Shown here piece after piece: positions 18,835-26,867 of a stretch of 64,000 bases of DNA (its first letter is position 1; each line of letters starts with the position of its first letter). The notes below the pieces were generated by a model, which had not been told where the DNA came from, did no database searches, and was given only the letters and a program-made list of their open reading frames with translations. Where the stretch lies: positions 620,596 through 684,595 of the forward strand of contig NZ_KI421504.1 of NCBI RefSeq assembly GCF_000473165.1, written 5' to 3'. Made by a program: the position numbers and the translations under genes. This stretch comes from Leisingera aquimarina DSM 24565 (GTDB taxonomy: Bacteria > Pseudomonadota > Alphaproteobacteria > Rhodobacterales > Rhodobacteraceae).

Positions 18835-21020
18835 GACTTGCCTCCTGCCAGCTTCAAAGCAGCTGCAACAATGCTATCCTTCGACGGCAACGTGGCACCA
18901 TAGGCCGGCCCTGTGGCAATGAAACAATCGCTGGCCGCCACCCGCGCCGTTGGAGCACCGCCTTGTTCCGCAAACAGTGCCATCAGCGCCTCTGACAGAC
19001 TGCCTGTGATGCGGCATTCATCGACGATTAGCAGATGTTTACAGCCCTTCACCGCCTCCAACAGCGCCGCCTCCGGCAAAGGCGCCAGCCAGCGCAGATC
19101 CACAATCCGCGCGTCCACTCCCTGGACCGCCAGTTCCGCCTGCGCCTGGGTCGAGAGATACCGTCCATTGCCATAGGTCACGATGGCCAAATCGGTGCCT
19201 TCCCCATGCAGACCCGCTTCGCCCAAAGCAATCCGCCGGTCCGGAGTGGGGTAGGTCCGCATCCAGCCGCCATCCTTCGCCTGATGCAGGTCCCGCATTG
19301 GATACAGCGCAATCGGCTCGACAAAGACCACCACCCGCTGCTCTTCGCGCGCCAGGCGCACCGCCTCGCGCATCATCATTGCAGCCTCAGCCCCATCTGA
19401 GGGACAGGCAATCACAATTCCAGGAATATCCCGCAGCACCGCCAGAGAGTTGTCATTGTGGAAGTGCCCGCCAAAACCCTTCTGATAGCCAAGGCCCGCA
19501 ATCCGCAGCACCATCGGGTTGGTGAAGTGCCCGTCCGAGAAGAAAGGCAAAGTCGCCGCTTCGCCGCGCAGCTGGTCCTCGGCATTGTGCAGATAGGCAA
19601 GGAACTGGATTTCCGGGATGGGCACAAACCCATTGTGCCCCATACCAATCGCCAGTCCCAGGATCGACTGCTCATCCAGCAGGGTGTCGATGACCCGGTC
19701 CGGTCCGAACCGCTGCTGCAATTTCTGAGACACGCCGTAGACACCGCCCTTGCGGCCTACATCCTCGCCCATCATGACGATCTCGCCATGCTCCAGCATC
19801 AAATCGGTCAGCGCCCAGTTGATCAGCCGCGACATCGGTTGCGGCTCCTCCATCGCCCGCATGTCGCTGCCGAACGCCGCTGCCCGCTCCTCTAAACGCG
19901 GGCCATTGGTGGGCGTACAGTTCCGCGTTGGCGGAATCAGGCTGGCAGCCACATCTTCTGCCGTCTTCAGATGCGGCCGTGTCACCGCCTCTGCCCGGAT
20001 TCGCTCCACCCGCGCGCAAGTGTCCGTGTAAATTTTCAGCGCTTCCTTGGGCTGCAGCGCCCCGGCTTTATTCAGCAGCCGCACCGAATGAAGCAGCGGA
20101 TCATTGGCTTCATCCGCCTCAACCTCGGTCTTGCTGAGGTAAGTGGTCGGAACATCCGCCCCGGCATGGCCGTACAGCCGCACGGTGCGCAGATGCAGGA
20201 AGGCCGGCTTCTTGCGGGTCCGCACATACTCTGCTGCCTCTTGCGCCACTGCAAAGGCGTTATAGATATCCAGCCCGTCTGCCTTGAAATACTTGATGCC
20301 CGGCCGCTGCGCCATCGAGGCCTCGATCCAGCCCTTCGGCGTTTTTACGGAAATGCCGATACCGTTGTCCTCGCAGACAAACAGCAACGGCAGCGGCGTC
20401 GATTGCACCGAACTCCAGCCCGCGGTGTTGATTGCCCCCTGCGCGGTCGAATGGTTGGCCGAAGCATCCCCGAAGGAGCACATGACAATGGCGTCTTCCG
20501 GCAGCACCTGGTGCTCCGGCTGATGCCGCTTGGCTGCGCCGATGGAATAAGCCGCCCCCACCGCCTTTGGCAGATGCGAGGCAATGGTGGAGGTCTGCGG
20601 CGGAATCATTAAAGTTTTGGAACCCAGAACCTTGTGCCGGCCGCCTGAGGTCGGGTCTTCGCTGGAACAGGCAAAGGACAGCAGCATGTCCCAAGCAATC
20701 CGTTGACCCGGCACCTGATCCGCCCGGGCAATCTGGAACGCAGCATCACGATAGTGCAGGAACGCCATGTCGGTCGGGCGCAACGCTTGCGCCACCGCTG
20801 CCATCCCCTCATGCCCCGAGGAGCCAATGGTGTAAAACCCCTCGCCCTCCTTTTGCATCGCCCGGCTGGTCAGGTCCAGCGCCCGGCTCAACACCTGTGC
20901 ACGGAATGTGCCGACAGCCTCCGATACGCCGAGCGGCCCTGCTGGTGCCGCACCTGCAGGGAAGTCTGCGGCTTTAACCCGGTCCAGGAAATTCTTATGC
21001 ACAATCTGGGCGCGGTCCAT
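18831..21020 (-). CDS. Fused alpha/beta 2-oxoacid dehydrogenase E1 component
   Basis: Protein of 729 residues joining both E1 subunits of a thiamine-diphosphate 2-oxoacid dehydrogenase. The alpha half (about 1-390) has the ThDP motif FGDASANHSTAQGAINTA. The beta half (about 400-729) has the conserved MGEDVGRKGGVYGV and IPEIQFLAYL. The type is closest to branched-chain 2-oxoacid dehydrogenases. There is no E2 or E3 gene beside it; the only partner is the overlapping malonyltransferase-like gene. AAGGAGG before the ATG at 21020 decides the start, although the frame is open further upstream. Confidence 0.85.
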   Translation of the reverse strand: MDRAQIVHKNFLDRVKAADFPAGAAPAGPLGVSEAVGTFRAQVLSRALDLTSRAMQKEGEGFYTIGSSGHEGMAAVAQALRPTDMAFLHYRDAAFQIARADQVPGQRIAWDMLLSFACSSEDPTSGGRHKVLGSKTLMIPPQTSTIASHLPKAVGAAYSIGAAKRHQPEHQVLPEDAIVMCSFGDASANHSTAQGAINTAGWSSVQSTPLPLLFVCEDNGIGISVKTPKGWIEASMAQRPGIKYFKADGLDIYNAFAVAQEAAEYVRTRKKPAFLHLRTVRLYGHAGADVPTTYLSKTEVEADEANDPLLHSVRLLNKAGALQPKEALKIYTDTCARVERIRAEAVTRPHLKTAEDVAASLIPPTRNCTPTNGPRLEERAAAFGSDMRAMEEPQPMSRLINWALTDLMLEHGEIVMMGEDVGRKGGVYGVSQKLQQRFGPDRVIDTLLDEQSILGLAIGMGHNGFVPIPEIQFLAYLHNAEDQLRGEAATLPFFSDGHFTNPMVLRIAGLGYQKGFGGHFHNDNSLAVLRDIPGIVIACPSDGAEAAMMMREAVRLAREEQRVVVFVEPIALYPMRDLHQAKDGGWMRTYPTPDRRIALGEAGLHGEGTDLAIVTYGNGRYLSTQAQAELAVQGVDARIVDLRWLAPLPEAALLEAVKGCKHLLIVDECRITGSLSEALMALFAEQGGAPTARVAASDCFIATGPAYGATLPSKDSIVAAALKLAGGKS

Positions 21021-21641
21021 ACGGCCTCCTTGAGATAAACTTTGGGTGCATTTATCCGCGAAGGCGCCATCAAGGCCAATGAGATTGCCTACTAGTTTCA
21101 TTCCCAATTGGAATGATGTGACGTAAAATCAGGACATTTTAGTACTAGCAGGACGATCCAACTTGATTGAGAAGCAAATATTATGAATATCTTTCAATAG
21201 GTTTTCAGATATACATGGCGTTGTTGCAGAACTCTGACTTCTGAGGATTCACATCAGGAATCCATGCGCTTGCACGGTCCGCATGAACAAACCATCCCCC
21301 TCCCGCGATCGCACAACGAACTGGTCCAGCCACAACGCCGCGTTGCGCAAGCGGGGCTCGCTGCTGATCTGGGTGGACAAGGACATGACTTGGCGCGCGC
21401 CGCAGGAATGCCGTCCGGGCCGCCCTGCGGTCTTCTCCGACGCGGCGATCCAGTTCTGCCTGTCGATCAAAGCGCTGTTCAAGCTGCTCTTGCGGCAGGC
21501 CGCCGGGATGGCGTCGAGTCCGCTCCGGCTGGCAGGTCCGGATTGGCCCGTGCCCGGCTTCTCCACCCTCTGCCGCAGGCAGAAGACACTGGCGGTGCAG
21601 ATCCCCTATCGCCGCATGGACGGCCCGCTCAACCTGCTGGT

Positions 21642-21681
21642 CCCCTCTCGGGCATCACTCTGTGATGCCCCGCCGGGCAAT
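21642..21681 (-). repeat. Hairpin mini-insert E1
   Basis: Forty bases inserted in the IS5 transposase between CTGGT and GGACAGC. The order in this strand is CCCCTCTC, a perfect 9-bp stem (GGGCATCAC, 21650-21658, with GTGATGCCC, 21662-21670) around a TCT loop, then CGCCGGGCAAT. Read on the minus strand it has the shared layout TGCCCGGC - stem - GAGAGGGG. It shifts the transposase frame. Confidence 0.75.
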
Positions 21682-21758
21682 GGACAGCACCGGGATCAAG
21701 TTGCTTGGGGATGGCGAATGGCAGGCCCGCAAGCACGGGATGCAGGGCCGCCGCCAAT

Positions 21759-21797
21759 CCCTGCCCGGCAGTTGATTGCAAAGCAATCAATGAGAGG
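21759..21797 (+). repeat. Hairpin mini-insert E2
   Basis: Thirty-nine bases inserted between codons for Gln and Arg-Lys of the IS5 transposase (GRRQ/WRKVHLA). The layout is TGCCCGGCAG, a perfect 8-bp stem (TTGATTGC, 21772-21779, with GCAATCAA, 21783-21790) around an AAA loop, then TGAGAGGGG. The length keeps the frame but adds two TGA stop codons. Confidence 0.75.
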
Positions 21798-22078
21798 GGC
21801 GCAAGGTGCATCTGGCCATGGACACGGCGACCTCCGGCATGCGCGCTGTGGAATTCACTCCAAGCCGCGACGGCGACAGTCCTGTGCTGCCGGCCTGTGC
21901 TGCCGGACCTGCTCGGTCAGATCTCCGAGGCCGAGCAGATCGGCACCGTGACCGCTGACCGGGCATATGACACGCGCCGCTGCCACACCGCCATCATCGG
22001 CCGGCAAGCCACCCCGGTCATCCCGATCCGCAAGAACGGGCCCGCGTGGAAAGAGGATTGCCCGGCTGCGCGGGTCGA

Positions 22079-22360
22079 GCCCTCTGCCGGCAGCGCCGGA
22101 GACAGTTGCGACAATGCCTTGGCCGAGACGATCAACGGCTTGTTCAAGGCCGAGGCCGTTCACCGCCGCGGCCCTTGGCGCAACTTCGAGGCAGTGGAAT
22201 ACGCAGGTGGACTGGTTCAACAGCCGCCGCCTGCTCGAGCCTATCGGGAACATTCCGCCGGCAGAAGCAGAGGCCAATTTCTACGCCGCCCTGGAAACTG
22301 AGGACATTGCCGCGTAACTAACTGAAATCAGCCTCCGGCAAACCCGGGGCGGTTCAATCC
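22079..22360 (+). pseudogene. IS3-family transposase OrfB, C-terminal fragment
   Basis: From GDSCDNALAETINGLFKAE onward the translation matches the end of an IS3-type OrfB (integrase-like DDE domain), joined in frame to the IS5 remnant upstream. A short deletion before VDWFNSRRLLEPIGNIPPAEAEANF breaks the frame. The coding part ends with TAA at 22317, and the following CTGAAATCAGCCTCCGGCAA looks like the element's right end. Only about 80 codons remain. Confidence 0.75.
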
Positions 22361-22599
22361 TTTGAGGGAGTACAGTATTCCTTGAAAGGATACTCGCGCA
22401 AACGCGGGGCGTTTTGAGCGTTCACTATCCCCCTTTGTGGGTGCGGCTAGCTCTTTGCCAGGATAGTTCGAAGTTTGATCAGCCCACCTAAGTGTTCCAG
22501 TCTAATTGTAAGTGCATGACCGGCTGGAGCTCATCCCGTTTCTAGTCCGGGCTTCATGCGACCTTTCGGGCTTCCTTCAGTTGGGCGGCAAATTCGCCC
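22361..22599. other. Non-coding accessory sequence between IS remnants
   Basis: No gene seen. It holds an imperfect inverted repeat near 22370-22402 (GAGTA ... TACTC with TCCTT/AAGGA inside). Otherwise there is unassigned sequence between the IS3 tail and the IS110 scrap. Confidence 0.4.
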
Positions 22600-22790
22600 G
22601 GCGTCAATGGCATCGGACTTGCCACGCTTCACATAGGGCTTCATGCACACCGGTGGGATCAACCGCACATCATGACCCAACGCTCTTAACCCGCGAGCCC
22701 AATGGTGAGCTGTGCTGCAGGTTTCCATGCCAATCAGGCACGCTCCAGCTTCGCAAAGAAAGGCATATCTTTGGACGTGTCGCGGTTTGA
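22600..22790 (-). pseudogene. IS110-family transposase fragment
   Basis: On the minus strand about 60 codons match an internal part of an IS110 transposase: ACLIGMETCSTAHHWARGLRALGHDVRL, then KPYVKRGKSDAIDA. Sequence before ACLIGME fits the family only in another frame (KDMPFFAKLE), so the fragment is also frameshifted. It is cut at 22790 by the left end of the IS3 element and loses similarity after the DAIDA stretch. Confidence 0.7.
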
Positions 22791-22834
22791 TGCCGCTCCT
22801 TTGATAGCATTTATTGCAGCAAAGGAGACGAGCT

Positions 22835-23076
22835 ATGGGAACGAAACGGACGGGCGAATTCCGCGCTGATGCAGTGCGGATCGCGTTAACCAGCGGACTG
22901 ACACGCAAACAGGTGGCGTCTGATTTGGGCGTTGGCGTATCGACGCTGAACAAGTGGATCACGACGCACCGCGATACGGAAGTGGTGCCGGACAAAGACT
23001 TGGACCTTGCCCGCGAGAATGAACGGCTTCGACGCGAGAACCGCATTCTCAAGGAGGAGAGGGAGATCTTAAAAAA
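22835..23076 (+). pseudogene. IS3-family OrfA, split by IS110
   Basis: The first 81 codons of an IS3-type OrfA: helix-turn-helix (RIALTSGLTRKQVASDLGVG, residues about 15-35) followed by a leucine-zipper-like coiled coil (DLARENERLRRENRILKEE). The frame then runs into the IS110 insertion. The missing last residues are found at 24668-24703. AAGGAG precedes the ATG. The A-rich LKK codons are where IS3 elements often use programmed frameshifting. Confidence 0.85.
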
Positions 23077-24667
23077 ACCGTTCCGGGCCGCTGCCCGCCT
23101 GTGCGCGGTAGCAACAGCTTGTGCTACGTTTTGCGCGAAGGGTAGTTGCCGATGGCTTATTGGAGGTCAGACCCCGTTAAAAAACGTGGCACATGGGCTG
23201 ATGCGCACTTGAGAGTGGTGACGCCGCCGTTGCGGCGATCCCGGTTAGGAAGATGACGAACTTGCATGGCCCACGCCCTTCGCCTGGAACGGAGGAGATG
23301 CCATGACAAAGGTTAATACCGTTGACCACCCGGATTTGAAGATGGTCAGTCCCAATGCGGCGGCGATTGACATCGGTTCGACCATGCACATGGCAGCTGT
23401 GAACCCGGACACTGGCACCATGCCGGTGCGTGCCTTCGGGACGTTCACCCAGGACCTGCACGATCTCGCCGCCTGGTTTCGGTCGTGCGGTATCACCACT
23501 GTGGCGATGGAATCGACCGGCGTCTACTGGATACCGGCCTTCGAGATCCTGGAAGAGCACGGCTTCGAGGTCATCCTCGTCAATGCCCGCTATGCCAAGA
23601 ATGTACCGGGTCGCAAAACCGACGTCAGCGATGCCGGATGGCTGCGCCAGTTGCACTCTTATGGGTTGCTCCGCGGCAGCTTCCGGCCTGAGGCCGAGAT
23701 CGCCACGCTGCGGGCTTACATGCGCCAACGGGAACGGCTCATTGAGTACGCCGCCGCGCATATTCAACACATGCAAAAGGCGTTGATGGAGATGAACCTG
23801 CAGCTGCATCATGTCGTCTCCGACATCACAGGCGCGACGGGCATGCGGATCATCCGCGCCATCGTCGATGGTGAGCGTGACCCGGAAGTTCTCGCCGCGT
23901 TTCGGGACATCCGCTGCAAATCTTCTGTGGACATGATCAAGGCCGCACTGGTCGGCAACGATCGTGACGAACACGTCTTTGCTCTGACACAGTCGCTGGA
24001 ACTTTACGACTTCTACAAAGCGCAGATCGAGGCCTGCGATCGCAGGCTGGAGGCAGCTGTTGGAGCGCTGACGGTCCGGGCGGATGGTGATCTGGTTCCA
24101 CTGCCCAAGGCACGGATCAGGGGCAAGCAGCACAATGCCCCGTCCTTTGATGTGCGGGCTGCGCTATATGGGGTGTTGGGCACAGATCTGACGCAGATCC
24201 ACGGCCTCGGGCCATCGCTGGCTCTGAAGCTGGTGGCCGAATGCGGCACGGACCTGCGCGCCTGGAAGAGCGCCAAGCACTTCACATCGTGGCTTTGTCT
24301 GGCCCCGGGCAACAAAATATCGGGTGGTAAATTGATGTCCTCACGGACACGCAGATCTTCAAGCCGCGCGCGGCTGCGCTCCTGCGTCTGGCAGCCGTCA
24401 CGATTGGCCGAAGTGACACGGCCTTGGGTGCGTTCTATCGACGCCTCTCGGCACGGATCGGCAAACAGAAGGCAGTGACGGCCACGGCAAGGAAGATCGC
24501 AGTCTTGTTCTACAACGCCATCCGCTATGGCATGACCTATCAAGATCAGGGGGCGGCTGCCTACGACGAACGACATCGGCAACGTGTGCTCTCCAACCTC
24601 CAACGCCGCGCCAAGACACTTGGTTATGCCTTGGCGCCTATGCCAGGGGAATGGGCTGTTTCTTAGG
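23077..24667 (+). mobile_element. IS110-family insertion sequence inside IS3 orfA
   Basis: About 1.59 kb placed between two parts of orfA that rejoin cleanly, which fixes the boundaries within a few bases. There are no long terminal inverted repeats, as usual for IS110. It has a 226-bp non-coding left part ahead of the transposase gene and almost none after it. That layout matches IS110 elements whose left end encodes a guide (bridge) RNA. Confidence 0.75.
23303..24666 (+). pseudogene. IS110-family transposase, frameshifted
   Basis: DEDD-type recombinase of IS110, about 453 codons. The RuvC-like N-terminal part has the acidic residues in AAIDIGST, AMESTGVYW and GRKTDVSDA. The C-terminal transposase_20 part begins near QIHGLGPSLALKLVAE. 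After GNKISGGKLMSSRTRRSSSR (about 24370) a one- or two-base change shifts the frame. The true C-terminus (LGAFYRRLSARIGKQKAV to GEWAVS) continues in another frame to the TAG at 24666. The original active-site serine region lies close to the break, so the copy is probably inactive. Confidence 0.85.
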
Positions 24668-24951
24668 AAGGCAACACAGTTCTTCGCGAGCCAAAGGCCA
24701 TGAGATTTAGATTCATCGAAGAGCACTGCCACATCTTTTCAACGAAACAGATGTGTAAGGTCATGGATGTGAGCCCCCGTGGTTTGCGGGCATTCCGCAG
24801 CCGTCCTGCCAGCCGGAGGCAGAGAACTGATCTGGTAGTGCTGGCTCACATCAAGGAACAATCCTGCCTTAGCTTGGGCAGCTACAGTCGACCGAGAATG
24901 ACTGAAGAGCTGAAAGAGCTGGGTCTGAACGTTGGACACCGCCGGGTTGGC

Positions 24952-25000
24952 AGCGTTCCTCGGGCAAATGATCCCCCGGATCATTTGCGGAATCCTCGTC
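24952..25000. repeat. Hairpin mini-insert E5 (divergent)
   Basis: About 44 extra bases in OrfB between RRVG and RENGI. The core is a perfect 11-bp stem (GCAAATGATCC, 24964-24974, with GGATCATTTGC, 24978-24988) around a CCC loop. The flanks CCTCGG and CCTCG differ from the other inserts, so it may be a distant relative or unrelated. Confidence 0.55.
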
Positions 25001-25054
25001 ACTGCGCGAAAACGGCATACGGGTCGAACGGTTAAAGAAATACAAGGTGACGAC

Positions 25055-25095
25055 CATTGCCCGGCAGGCGATTGCAAAGCAATCTGCCGAGAGGG
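25055..25095 (+). repeat. Hairpin mini-insert E3
   Basis: Forty-one extra bases in OrfB between KVTT and DSNHAFN. The layout is ATTGCCCGGCAG, a stem GATTGC/GCATTC-type pair (GATTGC 25070-25075 with GCAATC 25079-25084, AAA loop) extended by GGCA/TGCC around a 3-base bulge, then GAGAGGGG. It shares both flanks and the loop with E2. Confidence 0.75.
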
Positions 25096-25427
25096 GGACA
25101 GCAATCACGCCTTCAACATCGCGCCAAATCTGCTGAACCGCAATTTCCATGCGGACCGGCCCAATCAGAAATGGGCGGGAGAAATCAGTTATGTTTGGAC
25201 GCGAGAGGGGTGGCTCTATCTGGCCGTCATCCTCGACCTGCATTCACGGCGAGTGATCGGCTGGGCTGTGTCAAACCGGATGAAACGCGACCTTGCCATC
25301 CGCGCACTGAACATGGCCATAGCCTTACGGCAGCCGCCCAAAGGCTGCATTCACCACGCGGACAGGGGCAGTCAGTACTGCTCGCACGACTACCAGAGGA
25401 TCCTGCGCCGGCATGGGTTCCAGGCGT

Positions 25428-25465
25428 CCCCTCTCATGCATGTAAACATGCACTGCTGGGGCAGT
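25428..25465 (-). repeat. Hairpin mini-insert E4
   Basis: Thirty-eight extra bases in OrfB between RRHGFQ and MSGKGN. In this strand: CCCCTCTCA, a 7-bp stem (TGCATGT, 25437-25443, with ACATGCA, 25446-25452) around AA, then CTGCTGGGGCAG. The minus-strand layout TGCCCCAGCAG - stem - TGAGAGGGG matches E1-E3. Confidence 0.7.
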
Positions 25466-25700
25466 GGATGAGCGGGAAGGGCAATTGCTATGACAACTCC
25501 GCGGTGGAAACCTTCTTCAAGACCATCAAGGCTGAATTGATCTGGCGGCAGTCCTGGCCAACGCGACGAACAGCAGAGATGGCAATCTTCAACTACATAA
25601 ACGGCTTCTACAATCCGCGCCGACGGCACTCTGCCTTAGGCTGGAAAAGCCCAGTCGCTTTCGAACGGAACGTGGCTTAAACGAGCACCTGGGGCGGCAC

Positions 25701-26516
25701 TAATACGTGACACGTACAGTCCGCGTTCAATTTCCCGGCTAGTCGGTTCGGCTTGCCAATCGTCATGGAAAATTTCTCCTTTCAATCGCCAGCGTTCGCC
25801 AGTGTCGGGGTCTTTGGCGGTGATGTAATTTTTGCTGGCGCGGGGAATTTCGAAGCCTGCTTCTGTCAGGGCGTCGACCATGCTGGCGCGGTCGCTGATG
25901 ACGCCGATACTGATCTGGTCCAAGATCCACTCGTGCAGCTCTTCGCGACCTCGCGCCCGCGTTGAGGCCTCGACGGTAGCCTGCACCTCCTGAGCGCGAT
26001 CCAGATCCATGGGATCGGCCCAGCCGTGCGTCTTGTTCATCAGATCGCGCAGGCTGTCATAGGCAATCTGATAGCCAGGCGGAGCAATATTGAGGGCCTT
26101 GCCTGCCGTCAGCACCAAACGTGGCGTGCAGAAGTGCAGCTCAACACGGTCTTCGTGGCTGTGACGAACCCAGAGCATGTCAAATTGCTCACCATCCAGC
26201 CTCGCAAAAGCCGGCTGTTCGAAAGCATCCATGACTTCGGCCTGCTGGGCTTCGGTAGGCGCGTCTTCATTGGCAAAGCTGACGACACCCGCGCGGTAGG
26301 TCATTGGTGGCGGCCGGCATCGATCAGCGCCTCGGTGCGGACAGGATCTCCGCGCAGCACCTCTGGCAGCGGGTCACGTGCGACCGTCATCGGCTGGCCG
26401 TCGGCATCGCGGATCAGGTCGCGATTGGCGTCATAGTCCAGCACTTCCCGCACCACCAGATAGCCGACAGGGCCAGCACCCGCGCCCTTGCCGTTGGGAA
26501 AGAACTTGATCAGCAT
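25701..26516 (-). pseudogene. Relaxase/mobilization nuclease, frameshifted and truncated
   Basis: MobA/VirD2-type relaxase. The N-terminal piece (26301-26516, MLIKFFPNGKGAGAGPVGYL) and the next piece (from 26304, MTYRAGVVSFANEDAPTEAQQ) are one domain broken by a single missing base at ATGA; an added G would restore CAA-TGG-ACC. The nuclease histidine cluster WVRHSHEDRVELHF follows. The C-terminus is cut at about 25700 by the IS3 right end, so the residues after VSRIS come from the element. The enzyme would nick at an oriT, but this copy is broken. Confidence 0.75.
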
Positions 26517-26848
26517 TGCCGCGCCTCTTCGAGGATCCGGGCAAGCTGGCGTTCGATCACAACAAGCTGGCGGGCCACGGCCAGCACCTGCGCCGGATCA
26601 ACGCGCGGGGCTGGCTTGCGGCGGCGGGCGTCTGTAAGGCCAAGTGCTTCACGTAGGAGCGTCGCAGCGGGAACGCCCGCCGCTTCGGCCTTGGCGCGAA
26701 GTTCGGCCTTTTCAGCAGCCGTGCACCGAAAGACGAAGGTCTCGGTGAGCGGCGCTTTGGCGTGAGGCTTGCCCCCGCCGGTGGGGTTCGAAGGGGAGGC
26801 TTGCCACCCCTCGCAAGGTCCCGTGTCAACAGCGCCAGCGTATGACAT
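26510..26848 (-). CDS. MobC-like plasmid mobilization relaxosome protein
   Basis: Protein of 112 residues resembling MobC accessory proteins that help the relaxase open oriT. After a disordered Pro/Gly-rich leader comes a ribbon-helix-helix-like region (ETFVFRCTAAEKAELRAKAEAAGVPAATLLREALGL), then a basic stretch and a helical C-terminus (VIERQLARILEEARQ). It overlaps the relaxase start by 7 bp, the usual mobC-mobA order. An earlier ATG at 26878 with GGGAG upstream is an equally good start. Confidence 0.7.
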   Translation of the reverse strand: MSYAGAVDTGPCEGWQASPSNPTGGGKPHAKAPLTETFVFRCTAAEKAELRAKAEAAGVPAATLLREALGLTDARRRKPAPRVDPAQVLAVARQLVVIERQLARILEEARQC

Positions 26849-26867
26849 GGGTCGCCTTGCTCTTTGC

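Larger units (their letters stand above)
21217..22078 (+). pseudogene. IS5-family transposase, degenerate
   Basis: Left end GGCGTTGTTGCAGAAC at 21217 resembles IS5-type terminal repeats. The transposase starts at 21283 (MNKPSPSRDRTTNW), and the pieces IWVDKDMTW, RPGRPAVFSD, DSTGIKLLGDGEW, KVHLAMDTATSGMR and TADRAYDTRRCH follow in three different frames. The frame breaks are caused by a 40-bp hairpin insert (21642-21681), a 39-bp hairpin insert with in-frame TGA codons (21759-21797) and a 13-bp tandem duplication (21881-21906). After WKEDCPAA the IS5 sequence stops and IS3-type sequence begins. Dead copy. Confidence 0.85.
24700..25680 (+). pseudogene. IS3-family OrfB, broken by hairpin inserts
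   Basis: OrfB of the IS3 element, with the N-terminal region (FIEEHCHIFSTKQMCKVMDVSPRG) and the DDE integrase core in pieces: NQKWAGEISYVWTREGWLYL, AVILDLHSRRVIGWAVS, HHADRGSQYCS, and the last part from MSGKGNCYDNSAVETFFKTIK. The pieces lie in different frames because 44-, 41- and 38-bp hairpin inserts interrupt the gene near 24952, 25055 and 25428. Removing them restores one continuous OrfB up to FERNVA. The catalytic residues are otherwise intact. Confidence 0.88.
22791..25700 (+). mobile_element. IS3-family element interrupted by an IS110-family element
   Basis: The left end TGCCGCTCC (22791) and right end GGGGCGGCA (to about 25699) form inverted ends matching at 8 of 9 bases. Inside, orfA starts at 22835, is broken after ILKK near 23076, and resumes with KATQFFASQRP at 24668-24703, overlapping orfB (24700) by ATGA. 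The sequence between is a complete-looking IS110-type insertion. OrfB is disrupted by three hairpin inserts. The right end lies in the relaxase gene. Confidence 0.8.

Noticed and set aside
22550-22610. GGGCG/CGCCC repeat near the IS110 scrap as another mini-insert
   Set aside because: The stem is only 5 bp and the flanks do not match. It is more likely degenerate IS sequence.
25201-25212. A GAGAGGGG match in IS3 OrfB as another mini-insert
   Set aside because: It is the normal coding sequence for TREGW in OrfB, with no hairpin and no frame change.
21600-25700. Hairpin inserts as integron attC sites or CRISPR repeats
   Set aside because: No attC core sites (RYYYAAC/GTTRRRY), spacers or regular spacing are present, and each insert sits alone inside a transposase gene.
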